The notes beneath the pieces were generated by a model. The model made no database searches. It was given only the letters and a program-made list of their open reading frames with translations, and had not been told where the DNA came from. Positions 8,876 to 17,797 of a stretch of DNA of 64,000 nucleotides are shown in pieces (within the stretch, counting starts at the first letter, position 1; the number at the start of each line of letters is the position of its first letter). The stretch spans positions 62,001 to 126,000 of the forward strand of contig NZ_QLNP01000062.1 of NCBI RefSeq assembly GCF_003261175.1, given 5' to 3'. Position numbers and translations under genes: made by a program. This DNA comes from Arthrobacter globiformis. GTDB lineage: Bacteria; Actinomycetota; Actinomycetes; Actinomycetales; Micrococcaceae.

Positions 8876-10272
8876 GCACAGTCATCGGGGTGGATTCCTC
8901 CACCCAGTCCTGCAAGGTCCTTGCTGTGGACGCCCAAAGCGGCGAGGTCATCGCGTCGGGCGCCTCGGCCCACCCCGACCTCACCGCGGTGGACCCGCGC
9001 GTCTGGACCTCAGCGCTGCGCGAGGCGTGGCGTTCGGCGGGCGCGGACCGGCTGGGCGGTTCCGTCGCGGCGGCCGGCGTCGCCGCCCAGCAGCACGGGA
9101 TGGTGGCCCTCGACAGTTCGGGGACGCCCGTACACGATGCCCTGCTGTGGAACGACACCCGCAGTGCTGCGGACGCGGCGAGACTGCGGGATGAACTGGG
9201 GCCCGAAGCGTGGGTGGACGCCGTCAACCTCGTCCCCGTCGCGTCCTTCACCATCTCCAAGCTGGCGTGGCTGGCGCAGAACGAACCGGACGCCGCGAAG
9301 CGCGTGGACCAGGTGGTCCTCCCCCATGACTGGCTCAACGGAGCCTTGGGCGGCGAATTCACCACGGACCGGAGCGATGCCTCCGGCACCGGCTACTTCT
9401 CCCCCGTCACCAACACCTACCGGACCGACCTGCTGGAGGGCTTCTTCGGGCGCGTACCGCGCCTTCCGCGCGTCGTGGCGTCGAACGAGCAGGCCGGAAC
9501 CGTTCAGCACGGCTGGGGCATCGACGGGGCCGTCCTCGCGGCCGGCGCGGGGGACAATGCGGCCGCGGCGCTGGGACTGGGGCTGCGCCCGGGCGAGGTG
9601 GTGGTCTCGATCGGCACCTCAGGAACCGTCTTCACCAGCTCACCCTCCCCCATGCCGGATCCCACCGGCGCAGTCGCAGGATTCGCGGACGCGGCGGGCG
9701 GCCACCTGCCCCTGCTGGCCATGCTGAATTCCGCCAGGGTCATGGCCGCTACCGCAACCATGCTCGATGTCGACCTGGCAAAACTGGACTCCCTGGCACT
9801 GGCCGCCGGGTGCGACGCCGGCGGGCTCACCTTCCTGCCCTATCTTGATGGCGAGCGCAGCCCCAACCTGCCGCATGCCAGCGGAAGCCTGGCCGGGCTC
9901 ACCAGGAGCAACATGACCCCGGAGAATCTCGCCCGCGCCTCCGTGCTGGGCGTGCTGAACTCACTGGCCGATGCCATCGACGTCCTGCGGCAGTCTGGCG
10001 GCACGCCGGACAAGATTCTCCTGATTGGCGGAGGTTCCAAATCGCGGGCCCTGCGCCAGGCAGCAGCAAGCATCTTCAACCTGCCCGTCGAGGTGCCGGC
10101 TAGCAGGGAGTACGTTGCGCTCGGTGCGGCGAAACAGGCCGCATGGGCGGCCACGGGGGAGCTTCCCGACTGGAAGCGCAGCATCGAGGCTGCCTACGAA
10201 CCCGAAGGAGACTGGGGCTTCGGCGTCCGGGAACGCTATGCCGAGGTGCGTAAGAGCTTCTACGGGGTGTGA
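8872..10272 (+). CDS. xylB: Xylulokinase (FGGY carbohydrate kinase)
   Basis: A 466-residue FGGY-family kinase with the N-terminal phosphate motif GVDSSTQSCKV, the AAQQHGMVALD stretch typical of xylulokinases, and the C-terminal ATPase motifs GAGDNAAAALG, SIGTSGTV and IGGGSKSRALRQ. It phosphorylates D-xylulose to xylulose 5-phosphate for the pentose phosphate pathway. Its start overlaps the regulator stop (ATGA). With the two polyol dehydrogenases across the promoter it forms a complete route: polyol import, oxidation to D-xylulose, phosphorylation. Length is normal (about 460-490). Confidence 0.92.
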   Translation: MSTVIGVDSSTQSCKVLAVDAQSGEVIASGASAHPDLTAVDPRVWTSALREAWRSAGADRLGGSVAAAGVAAQQHGMVALDSSGTPVHDALLWNDTRSAADAARLRDELGPEAWVDAVNLVPVASFTISKLAWLAQNEPDAAKRVDQVVLPHDWLNGALGGEFTTDRSDASGTGYFSPVTNTYRTDLLEGFFGRVPRLPRVVASNEQAGTVQHGWGIDGAVLAAGAGDNAAAALGLGLRPGEVVVSIGTSGTVFTSSPSPMPDPTGAVAGFADAAGGHLPLLAMLNSARVMAATATMLDVDLAKLDSLALAAGCDAGGLTFLPYLDGERSPNLPHASGSLAGLTRSNMTPENLARASVLGVLNSLADAIDVLRQSGGTPDKILLIGGGSKSRALRQAAASIFNLPVEVPASREYVALGAAKQAAWAATGELPDWKRSIEAAYEPEGDWGFGVRERYAEVRKSFYGV

Positions 10273-10631
10273 GCGCCGCTGCGACCGTCCCCGCTTCGAG
10301 GCGCCCTTCAAGGAGTCACTGAACCCGAACACTATCCACCACGTGGTGGCGTTCAACGCGTTCCTGGATAGCCGGCTTGTCTACACGGAGCTTGCTAAAC
10401 CGACGTGTGATCTGGGTCGGCGAACAGGACGCCGCTCTTATCCATTTTCTCGGAGTCTTGTCGGAGACAGAGCACCTGTTCTTACTCGGGCGCATCTCTT
10501 GAAGCTGTCCAGCCGCTCCGGCTGGTCATGTTTGCTCCCGTAAGCGATTATTGCTCTGGAAAGTCGGCTTCATCCGCTGGCGGCCTGCCATCTCTTGCCT
10601 GCATGGACAAAGGTTTGCAAACGCTTTGGAC
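10273..10631. other. Gene-free spacer after xylulokinase
   Basis: No convincing reading frame. A perfect 10-bp palindrome GTTTGCAAAC at 10613-10622 resembles the core of a LacI-family operator, but no target gene starts nearby. Confidence 0.4.
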
Positions 10632-10670
10632 CCATGACCACTTGCTGCCGTGGGCGGCAAGTGGTCATGG
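10632..10670 (-). terminator. Hairpin after the small membrane protein gene
   Basis: A 14-bp perfect inverted repeat (10632-10645 with 10657-10670) has an 11-base loop, immediately beyond the stop of the leftward 10679-11092 gene. It lacks a clear T-run, so it may work weakly or in both directions. Confidence 0.55.
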
Positions 10671-10678
10671 AACATCAA

Positions 10679-11092
10679 TTATTTTGCGGGATCCATCTTT
10701 AGTTTGACCAACCATGAAATCGCGGAGACTACGGCGGCGGCCGCCGGGATACCGAATGTGCGTGCCATAAGTGCAGTTTCATCATTGGCGAAGAGGCTGC
10801 TGTTCCCGGCATCCAGGACAGCCAAACCGAGCCCGACGCTCAAAGCCAACACGACGCCATAGGTGATAAACAAAATGATCTGGCGTGGCCTCTCCTTCTT
10901 GTACTCCGGCTCGCCTTGCAGGATGTTCACTACACCCACGGCTCCGGTAAGCAAGGTTGCAGCGGCGTTACTGCTCAGGAAAAACGACACAACGATACCG
11001 GCCACAGCAATGCTAACGAGAACGATTGCCATCCACCCGCGGCCAGAATCTGGCAGAAACGGTCGCCTATTGCTTGTACCAACTGTTGACAA
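10679..11092 (-). CDS. Small membrane protein of unknown function
   Basis: A 137-residue protein with four hydrophobic stretches (about residues 20-37, 42-56, 71-93 and 107-130) and few charged residues between them. The sequence EPEYKKERPRQ between segments two and three would be a cytoplasmic loop. I do not recognise a named family. Codon use and the following hairpin support a real gene. It stands alone between the polyol locus and the GntR gene. Confidence 0.65.
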   Translation of the reverse strand: MSTVGTSNRRPFLPDSGRGWMAIVLVSIAVAGIVVSFFLSSNAAATLLTGAVGVVNILQGEPEYKKERPRQIILFITYGVVLALSVGLGLAVLDAGNSSLFANDETALMARTFGIPAAAAVVSAISWLVKLKMDPAK

Positions 11093-11470
11093 AATGATCC
11101 CCCTGAAAGTTTCCGTCTCTATTGACGTCAGCTCGAATGTCGAACCTCAGAAATCTTATATCCAAACAATTGCGAAAATGCATGGCAGTAGGGCACCGCG
11201 CCAGCTCCTGATCTCGAAGCGCACCTCACTTGGACGAAATCAACGGCGGGGACCTATAGGTGGCCTTCCTGTTGATGTTGAAAGAAGTTGTTGGGGCTAT
11301 TAATTGCCGTAACTCCTTACTCCATCCTCGACCTTTTGGCCGGACCGACCAGAAGCAGCACACCGAGATGACCGGACTTAAGCGTGACTGGGCGGTTGCT
11401 CGCTCTTGTCCAACAAGCCCGTACCACTTGCTACGCTGGATTCCCCCGAACAAACGCAAGCGAGGCAAAC
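11093..11470. other. Spacer upstream of the GntR gene
   Basis: A/T content is higher than in the flanking genes and no supported reading frame is seen. It presumably holds promoters for the leftward membrane protein gene and for the rightward GntR gene. Confidence 0.4.
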
Positions 11471-12253
11471 GTGCACGAGGACGCCGTCCGGTTCCTGTCC
11501 CAGCCGGTGGAGGCCCAGCCCGGCTCGCCGCTCCGGGTCGCCGTCTACTCACGGATCGCCGAAGCCATCCGCAACAACCTGCTGCAGCCCGGGTCGATGC
11601 TCCCCACCGAGACCGAGCTCGGCACCGACATGAAGGTCAGCCGCACGGTGGTCCGCGAGGCACTGATGCTGCTCGAGGAGGACGGCCTCATCCGCGCCCG
11701 CCGCGGCGTCGGCCGGTTCGTCTCCGACACCCTCCCCCGCATCGGCATCGAACGCATCCGCCCCTTCGAGGAAGTCCTCGGCGGCCCCGGCCATCAGGTC
11801 GAGATCAAGCGCATCCAGGTGGAGAAGCAGCCGGCATCCGAATTCGTCGCCCCCGGCGTCGGCGTCGAACCCGGCAGCGACGTCTGGCTCTGGGACTCCG
11901 TCCTCCTCCGCGACGGCGAACCCATCGCCCACCTCCAGGAAAACATCTCCGCCCTCCCCGTCAGCTTCGCCGGCGGCGCCGCGGCGCCTTTGGAAATTAA
12001 CGACGACGGCGGCACCACCTTGCTCACAGCTCTCAACAAGGCAGCGGGCCGGGGACTCGGGCCGGGCGAGTGCCAGATCGGCCTGAGCCAGGTGGGCCCG
12101 AGCCGCGCCAAGCTGCTGGACCTGCGGGCTTCGGACCCGGTCCTCGTGCTGACGCAGTACGTCAGGCACGCGAACCGGCCCTTCTACCTGGCCAAGTGCC
12201 TCATCGCCGACCGCGCCGGGCATCTCTCGGTGATGCAGTCGCTCCAGTCCTGA
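11471..12253 (+). CDS. GntR-family (HutC-type) transcriptional regulator, intact copy
   Basis: About 260 residues from the GTG at 11471, the usual HutC-type length. The winged helix is seen in YSRIAEAIRNNLLQPGS, LPTETELG and VSRTVVREALMLLEEDGLIRARRGVGRFV. The C-terminal effector domain (UTRA-like) follows: IRPFEEVLGG, VWLWDSVLLRDGEPIAHLQE, and a final YLAKCLIADRAGH. A GTG at 11384 would add 29 residues with no domain. No partner gene is adjacent. Two decayed copies of the same gene lie at 14258-14509 and 35715-36181, both on the same strand. Confidence 0.88.
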   Translation: MHEDAVRFLSQPVEAQPGSPLRVAVYSRIAEAIRNNLLQPGSMLPTETELGTDMKVSRTVVREALMLLEEDGLIRARRGVGRFVSDTLPRIGIERIRPFEEVLGGPGHQVEIKRIQVEKQPASEFVAPGVGVEPGSDVWLWDSVLLRDGEPIAHLQENISALPVSFAGGAAAPLEINDDGGTTLLTALNKAAGRGLGPGECQIGLSQVGPSRAKLLDLRASDPVLVLTQYVRHANRPFYLAKCLIADRAGHLSVMQSLQS

Positions 12254-12390
12254 AGCCGGCCGGCACAGAAGCACCCACAGGTGGAGCGCCTGATCGAGCG
12301 CTTCCGCGGCCGCGAGGAACTGATAACGCTTGATGGGCGGTGGACGGCCTACGGCACGGACGTTGCCGACCGCAAACGGTGTAAGCGGGT

Positions 12391-14016
12391 CTAGAGGATA
12401 GCGTTCATCACGTTCCAGCCGACACCGATCTTGATTCGAGGGTAACCGCCGGGGTTGGAGTACCTCCACAATGTCCCGCTCGAGTCCCTGGAAAATATAT
12501 CGGTCATGACGTCACCGTTGAAGTCGCCAGGGCCGGCGATGGCTGTCATGCTGTTCCCCGCGGAACTTGTCTGGACTCGCGGCTGGAACCCGCCTTTCCC
12601 GTTCGCGCGGTAAAGCCAGAGCTTCCCTGTGTTATCCCGGGCGACGAGGTCGCCTTTATGGTCTCGGTCGTAGTCGCCCCCAACGATGGCCGTCATTACG
12701 TTCCAACCTCCCCCAATGCGCGTTCGGAGTTGAAAACCTCCGGCCCCGTTGCCCGGGTATAGCCAAAGGGCGCCACTGGAGTCCCGAGCGATAACGTCCG
12801 CCTTGCCGTCGAAATTGAAGTCCCCCGGGCCGACGATGGCCGTCATGATGTTCCAACCGCTCCCGACCCTGGCCCTTGGCAAAAAGGTCCCCCTGCCGTT
12901 CCCGGGATATAGCCAGAGGTTGCCAGCACGATCTCGCGCCAGAACGTCCGCTTTATTGTCCGCGTTGAAATCGCCAGCACTGGAGATTGCGCTCATCGCA
13001 TTCCAACCCGCGCCAATCCTAGATCTGGTTCCGACAGACCCCCGTCCGTTTCCGGGGTACAACCACAGTGCTCCGCTGCTGTCTCGTGCCAGAATGTCCG
13101 CTCGTTTGTCCCCATTTAGGTCCCCGCGCATGGCTAGGATCGTGACTTCATAAGTGCGTGCAATGTCACTGATAATCACTGTCTTGTTCGCGGCCAGCTC
13201 GGTCGATGCCGCCGTGCTCTGGAGTGACCACGTGAAGCGGTCCAGCCACCCTTCGCGATAAACGGTGGCCCGGGCAAGCAGTGGGCCAGAAAACGTGTGC
13301 AGCGGGATGTCTGAAGCTACCGGATTGACTACCGAACCGTTCAGCCCAACGATCCGCGGCAGGGAAAAGGTTGATCCGAGGACATGACTGACTCGTTGAT
13401 CCTGATAGGCCAGCACGGTGAGTCTGCTGAGTGCGGGAATCTTCCCTAGCGGAGAGAAGTCGGTTGTGTTTAGGCCGGGGGCCAAGAAGATCGATTTCAC
13501 GCATCGGCCGGGCGTGCAGCCAGCCGCGTTGATGCCCGAAAGTGGAGCTAGATTCGTCACTCCCGGGACGTTCAGCCAGAGCTCCGATTCGCAGCGTTGT
13601 GGTGTGCAGGCCAGATTAATTCCGGACAGCGGGCCGAGATCGGTTATTCCTGCTCCGCCAAGGTTGACGAACTGAACCGTTGGAGGAATGTTTGAGATTC
13701 CTGCGACGTCCTTGTTCGTTCCATCGATGACTGAGATAACTCTGAGCCTGGGGATGCTGGCCAGTGCGGTCCAGTCGTTAACAATCCCTCCGCTCTGTAC
13801 AGTGATTTCCGTGGCGTCGGTCAGAGCGGAAAGGTCGATGCCCTCGCCAGTGCATTGATAAGAGACGTCAACAGACACCGCAAGCCGGTCACAGCCGGGA
13901 GTGGAGGTCTCGGCCGCGTAGGCGGGAGCGAGACCTGCCAGCATGAAGACAGCGGTCAGCGATGCCGCAACGAAGCGTTTGAACAAGAGGATCCCCCAGA
14001 GGCGAGCGCGAGTCAT
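12391..14016 (-). CDS. Secreted FG-GAP/VCBS-repeat protein with leucine-rich-like N-terminal region
   Basis: The N-terminus is a signal peptide ending near APAYAA. A region of short leucine-rich-like repeats follows (DLSALTDATE, NLGGAGITDLGPLSGI, TNLAPLSGI, NTTDFSPLGKI). The C-terminal half carries five FG-GAP-type units with Ca-binding-like cores: DLNGDKRADIL, DFNADNKADVL, DFNFDGKADVI, DYDRDHKGDLV and DFNGDVMTDIF. This is a beta-propeller-like surface or secreted protein of unknown ligand. The start is uncertain. The ATG at 14016 lacks a good ribosome site; a TTG at 13986 with GGGGGAT upstream gives the cleaner signal peptide MFKRFVAAS. Two CxPxRC pairs in the leucine-rich part may form disulfides. 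Confidence 0.8.
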   Translation of the reverse strand: MTRARLWGILLFKRFVAASLTAVFMLAGLAPAYAAETSTPGCDRLAVSVDVSYQCTGEGIDLSALTDATEITVQSGGIVNDWTALASIPRLRVISVIDGTNKDVAGISNIPPTVQFVNLGGAGITDLGPLSGINLACTPQRCESELWLNVPGVTNLAPLSGINAAGCTPGRCVKSIFLAPGLNTTDFSPLGKIPALSRLTVLAYQDQRVSHVLGSTFSLPRIVGLNGSVVNPVASDIPLHTFSGPLLARATVYREGWLDRFTWSLQSTAASTELAANKTVIISDIARTYEVTILAMRGDLNGDKRADILARDSSGALWLYPGNGRGSVGTRSRIGAGWNAMSAISSAGDFNADNKADVLARDRAGNLWLYPGNGRGTFLPRARVGSGWNIMTAIVGPGDFNFDGKADVIARDSSGALWLYPGNGAGGFQLRTRIGGGWNVMTAIVGGDYDRDHKGDLVARDNTGKLWLYRANGKGGFQPRVQTSSAGNSMTAIAGPGDFNGDVMTDIFSRDSSGTLWRYSNPGGYPRIKIGVGWNVMNAIL

Positions 14017-14058
14017 CACCCGATTGACGCAATGAAAATCGCTATCACTATAAGCCAT

Positions 14059-14257
14059 TCGCTTGTGTCTACTGCAGTTGCGAGTCGGGGACCAGAAAGC
14101 GATCTGGGCTCGTACCGATGCAAGCTCGAAGAGCCCCTCGTTCAGTCAGCCGAGTCCCGCCCGTGAGCCGCCTGCTGCCGGGCATACGGGTACTGCTCCG
14201 GCGCCAAGGCGATGAACGTGACGGTCTCGAGCCCGGTTAGCTGACCTCAATCTGGCG
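14059..14257. other. Spacer with possible gene remnant
   Basis: No intact gene. On the minus strand, 14142-14243 reads as a plausible coding tail (containing FIALAPEQYPYARQQ) but has no start or recognisable domain. It may be the end of a lost gene. Confidence 0.3.
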
Positions 14258-14509
14258 CATCCGAAGCCATCCGCAACAATCTTCTGCACACCTGATGCTC
14301 CCCACCGAACAGAGCTCGGGAGCGACACGAAGGTCTGCCGCACCGTGGTCGGCCCGAGCCGCGCCAAGCTGCTGGACCTGCGCGGCTCGGACCCGGTGCT
14401 GGTCCTCACCCAGTACGTCCGCCACGCGAACCGGCTGTTCTACCTGGCCAAGTGCCTCATAGCCGACCGTGCCGGGCACCTCTCCGTGATGCAGTCGCTG
14501 CAGTCCTAG
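14258..14509 (+). pseudogene. Internally deleted remnant of the GntR regulator gene (second copy)
   Basis: The left part matches the helix-turn-helix coding region of the intact gene around 11560-11660 (GAAGCCATCCGCAACAA, then ATGCTCCCCACCGA) with several small indels. It then jumps to the part equivalent to 12088 onward (GGCCCGAGCCGCGCCAAGCT) and continues to the stop. About 430 bases of the intact gene, covering the wing and most of the effector domain, are missing. It cannot encode a regulator. The intact parent or sister lies 2.8 kb to the left in the same orientation. Confidence 0.85.
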
Positions 14510-14525
14510 GACCGTTGCATTCAAG

Positions 14526-15803
14526 CTAGGGGCAGGTACCGCCGACGGCCCTGCAGGCGTTCACCCGGCCATAGGTCCATTCGGTGCCGGTGCCGGCAAT
14601 CTTGTCCGCGGTTGATTCGACGCTTGCGCGGACTGCGGTGTTGGTGGTGCCGGCAGGTGAGCTCCAGGCAAGCGCAGCGACGCCGGCCACAGCAGGTGAA
14701 GCCATCGACGTGCCGCTGGCGATGTCGTAGCCCATGGAGCGGCCGCTCTGACGGCCGATGGCGAACGGGTGCTTCGGGAACGTCGAGTAGACAGCTACCC
14801 CCGGCGCTGCGACATCCACCCACGGGCCGTAGGTTGAAAAGGAGGCTTTGGCATCGTTGTTGTCAGTCGCGGCGACGGCGATGACGTTGGGGTAAGCGGC
14901 CGGGTAGAACTGGTCCGGGGTACCGGCGTTGCCGGCCGCTGCTACGATCACCACCCCTCGGTTCCACGCATTATTGACGGCAGTCTCGAGGGTCTGTGAT
15001 GAAACGCCCTGTCCGAGGCTCATGTTGATGACCTGGGCACCGTTTTCAACGGCCCAGTTGATGCCATTTGCAATGGCCGACGTGGAGCCGGATCCGCTGT
15101 CGTTCATGACCTTGCCGTCCAGGATGGAGCAACCGGGGCATACACCGGAGACACCCGCCGTGTCCTTGGCGGCGGCAATAATTCCGGCCACGTGGGTGCC
15201 GTGCCCGTAGTTATCCTCCCCGGTCGCCGCAGTACTGAAGTTGGCGCGGGCAGCAACCTTCGGCGAGATGTCGGCGTTGTCGCTGGCGACGCCCGTGTCG
15301 AGCACGGCAACCTTAATCCCGTCTCCGGTGGTGACGGCCCATGCTTCGACGGCGTCCACATCGGCGTCGGCTTTGCCCCCGGCCACGGTTATCGTGTTGG
15401 TGGTGTCGGTGAACGACTGGCCCTCGTTGTGCAAAGCGTACTGCCGAGGGAAATAGTCGGGGTCGGGTTCATCGACAGCCGCCGTAACGAGCTCGTCCGG
15501 CTCGGCGTACTCAACGGCCGGGTCCAAGCTCAAAGATTCGATGAGCTGAGATTCCTTGCCGGCCGGAACCTTGACGAGGTGCGCGCCGGTGCTGCCGATC
15601 CCAGCACCTTCGCTGAGGCCTTGCTGGCGCAGTAGGCCAGGTGCCGCGCTGTTCTCGCGGAACTTCACGATGATTTGGCCCGCGCTGTGTTCATGTTCGG
15701 CGGCCGCGTTGCCGGGGCCCACCGCGTTGCCCGGGGCTGCCAGGGTGATCGCGCCGAACCCCATGACTGCCGCTGCGAAGCCTGCCATGGCGATTTTTTT
15801 CAT
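14526..15803 (-). CDS. Secreted S8-family serine peptidase (subtilisin-like)
   Basis: A preproprotein of 425 residues from the ATG at 15803 (the frame extends 23 residues further without merit). Signal peptide about residues 1-30; an inhibitor I9-like propeptide follows (GQIIVKFREN, EYAEPDE). The catalytic domain has Asp about 169 (AVLDTGVA), His about 201 (GHGTHVAG), oxyanion Asn about 292 (AAAGNAG) and Ser about 366 (SGTSMASP). Two nearby cysteines in GVCPGCSIL may form a disulfide. It degrades extracellular protein. A truncated relative follows at 15931, and a secreted lipase at 16309, all leftward. Confidence 0.93.
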   Translation of the reverse strand: MKKIAMAGFAAAVMGFGAITLAAPGNAVGPGNAAAEHEHSAGQIIVKFRENSAAPGLLRQQGLSEGAGIGSTGAHLVKVPAGKESQLIESLSLDPAVEYAEPDELVTAAVDEPDPDYFPRQYALHNEGQSFTDTTNTITVAGGKADADVDAVEAWAVTTGDGIKVAVLDTGVASDNADISPKVAARANFSTAATGEDNYGHGTHVAGIIAAAKDTAGVSGVCPGCSILDGKVMNDSGSGSTSAIANGINWAVENGAQVINMSLGQGVSSQTLETAVNNAWNRGVVIVAAAGNAGTPDQFYPAAYPNVIAVAATDNNDAKASFSTYGPWVDVAAPGVAVYSTFPKHPFAIGRQSGRSMGYDIASGTSMASPAVAGVAALAWSSPAGTTNTAVRASVESTADKIAGTGTEWTYGRVNACRAVGGTCP

Positions 15804-15930
15804 ACGGAGAATCCTGCTCCACACTGCTCCAGTGTGGATAGAGTCTGGCGGCACATTACGTACCGGCGTCACTCATGACGCGCTACGTCGCCCTGCAACT
15901 CGGACACCTCCGCCCGCCATGAGATTCGGG

Positions 15931-16275
15931 CTAAGTGCAGCTGCCGCGGACGGCCCTGCATGCGTTCACCCGGCCATGGGCCCAGAAGGTGCCGGTGCCG
16001 GGAATCTTGTCTGAGGTCCATTCCACGATTGTGCGGACCGACGTGTTCGTTGCTCCCGGATGGGAGCTCAGGGACAGCGCCGCAGTCGCAGCCACGATGG
16101 GCGAGGACATCGAGGTCCCGTTGCCGCCTGTCGCCACGTTCCAGGCTTCGACGGCGTCCACGTCGGCGTCCGCTGTGCCCGCGGCAACGGACAAAGTGCT
16201 GCGACTCCGTTGCCGCGTTGCCCGGCCCAGCCACGACAACTGCCCCGAACCCCATGACAACTGCGGCAATGCCGG
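15931..16275 (-). pseudogene. Internally deleted subtilase remnant
   Basis: The 5' part reproduces the signal region of the neighbouring subtilase (MGFGAVVVAGPGNAA) in one frame. A second frame carries the segment before the catalytic Asp (ADADVDAVEAWNVATG), joined directly to the Ser motif NGTSMSSP and the C-terminus (GRVNACRAVRG). The roughly 200 residues holding the catalytic Asp, His and oxyanion Asn are gone, and a frameshift separates the leader. It is therefore a dead duplicate of the 14526-15803 gene. Confidence 0.85.
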
Positions 16276-16308
16276 AAAATTACCGCCGCCGCCGGTGCCC
16301 ACGCGCAG

Positions 16309-17157
16309 CTATTGGCACCTGGGCTGGTAGGTCGGAGCGGCCGGGCCGGACACCTGGGCCAGTGCGTGGGCCACAATCTGGTGCACCACCGGGTCATTCG
16401 GCGCCTGGTCGTGTTCGAAGGCGTCGGCCGGGCACTTGTCCTGGATGGTGATGTTGGTGACCTGCCGCGCCGGACCGTTGAGGAACTGGCTGTTATAGGG
16501 AACGACCACTTCGTCGTGGACCGTGGAGATGACAGTGTAGGAGGGTCCCGCTACAGTGTCGCCGATGGAGTTGAGCTTCTGCATGAAGGCCGACCCTGCC
16601 TGCTGATCGGCGCAGGCGGCACAGCCCAGTCCGGTGTAGTTGGGATCCGGGACGACGCCCGGTGCGGGGACGATCACACCTTCGGTGCCGTGGTTGGAGG
16701 GTGCGATCCCGATGAGCTGGCGGACATACTTGGCCCCGCCGAGGAAGCCCATGTAGTAGCGGGGCATCATGCCGCCCTGGCTGTGGCCCACGAGGTCCAC
16801 CTTCTTCGCGCCGGTGGCGGCGCGCACTGAGTCCACGAACGGGGCGAGTTCCTCTGCGGATTTGGCCACCGGGGCGGTGGCGTACACGCCGTTCGTCTCG
16901 CCGTAGTTGAGGGCGAAGACGCAGTACCCGGCGCTCTTGAGGTACGGCGAGAGGGTGGACCAGTTCTTTTCCATGCTCTCGAAGGTTCCAGGCACCAGGA
17001 CCACCGGATATGGGTGCTCGGCAGTTGGTTTGCAGGACCAGTCATTCGCTCCGGGCGGGGAAACTTGCACGGTTCCCGCATGGGCGGGAGCCACGGCCAG
17101 GGAACCGGCAAGAACGGCAATGGCGGCGGCGGACAGGGTCTTGGTGAGCAGTGACAT
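16309..17157 (-). CDS. Secreted lipase/esterase (alpha/beta hydrolase)
   Basis: A 282-residue secreted hydrolase. A signal peptide (about residues 1-27, ending PAHA) precedes a hydrolase core with VVLVPGTFES (oxyanion loop) and the nucleophile elbow GHSQGG, Ser about 126. Asp and His of the triad are plausibly in the C-terminal third (YTVISTVHDEVVVPY and a His near NDPVVHQIV). The pattern fits bacterial triacylglycerol lipase/EstA-like enzymes. It lies just upstream of the subtilase remnant, in a run of secreted proteins. Confidence 0.9.
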   Translation of the reverse strand: MSLLTKTLSAAAIAVLAGSLAVAPAHAGTVQVSPPGANDWSCKPTAEHPYPVVLVPGTFESMEKNWSTLSPYLKSAGYCVFALNYGETNGVYATAPVAKSAEELAPFVDSVRAATGAKKVDLVGHSQGGMMPRYYMGFLGGAKYVRQLIGIAPSNHGTEGVIVPAPGVVPDPNYTGLGCAACADQQAGSAFMQKLNSIGDTVAGPSYTVISTVHDEVVVPYNSQFLNGPARQVTNITIQDKCPADAFEHDQAPNDPVVHQIVAHALAQVSGPAAPTYQPRCQ

Positions 17158-17658
17158 AGAAACCTCTTTGTTCGCGTGTCAGGAGTGCGGGCCCAGCAGC
17201 CGTCCGTATTCAGCGGAGTCGGCCAGGGTTGCCCGGGTACCCAATGTAGGCAGCCCGGGGTCCGGCCCGGCGATGGTTTTGCACGGATGTGCGCGGAAAT
17301 CGGCTGCCGGAGCGAAGCGGCCTGTGCTGGCTGAACGCTTCCGCCGCGACATAAAGTTACTGGCCAGTACGCGGTTTCCCGCGCCTGCTGTTCAAGGAAG
17401 ACCGCCCAACGCACCTGCACAAACGTGCAAGACCGAAGTCCGGAAGCAGGTCGGGGAACGTCGGCGGCTGCCGCCGATGAATTCTCCGAGACCAGGAACC
17501 CGTGGAACAGTGACGCCGTGACCTCCGCGGGGTCCAGGCCGGCAGCGCCCTCGGCTCCCCCAGCCTTCGCGCCGATTGGCAAGGCTGGAACGACGACGGC
17601 GGGACTACCTTCCGCCGGAGACTTCCGTCAGCGTCGTCCAACGACAGCCGCTCCGGAG
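17158..17658. other. Gene-free stretch upstream of the lipase gene
   Basis: No supported gene. Open frames exist on both strands but lack domains and ribosome sites. The DNA may include promoter elements for the lipase gene next to 17157. Confidence 0.35.
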
Positions 17659-17787
17659 TCAGGCTTGGAGTGCTCTCCCCTGATAAACGGTGTACTCGCA
17701 CTGCGCCTGCACCAGCCGTACCCACTTGCTGGTCATCCAGGCAAAAGGGCAGACCGGGTCGAAATAGAAGTTGATGTCGGCAGTCAC
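17659..17787 (-). pseudogene. 5' fragment of a DsbA-fold (mycothiol-linked Rv2466c-like) oxidoreductase gene
   Basis: From a GTG at 17787 the frame reads a beta strand and active-site-like segment, INFYFDPVCPFAWMTSKWVR. This resembles the start of DsbA-family proteins such as mycothiol-dependent reductases. The frame then stops after 42 residues, whereas the family is about 200 residues. It starts 11 bases after the IclR stop, as if it had been the next gene of that transcript. Identification rests on one short motif. Confidence 0.5.
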
Positions 17788-17797
17788 CTCGGCGGGT

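Noticed and set aside
10613-10622. LacI-family operator
   Set aside because: The 10-bp palindrome is suggestive, but no promoter or target gene is adjacent; mentioned only in the spacer entry.
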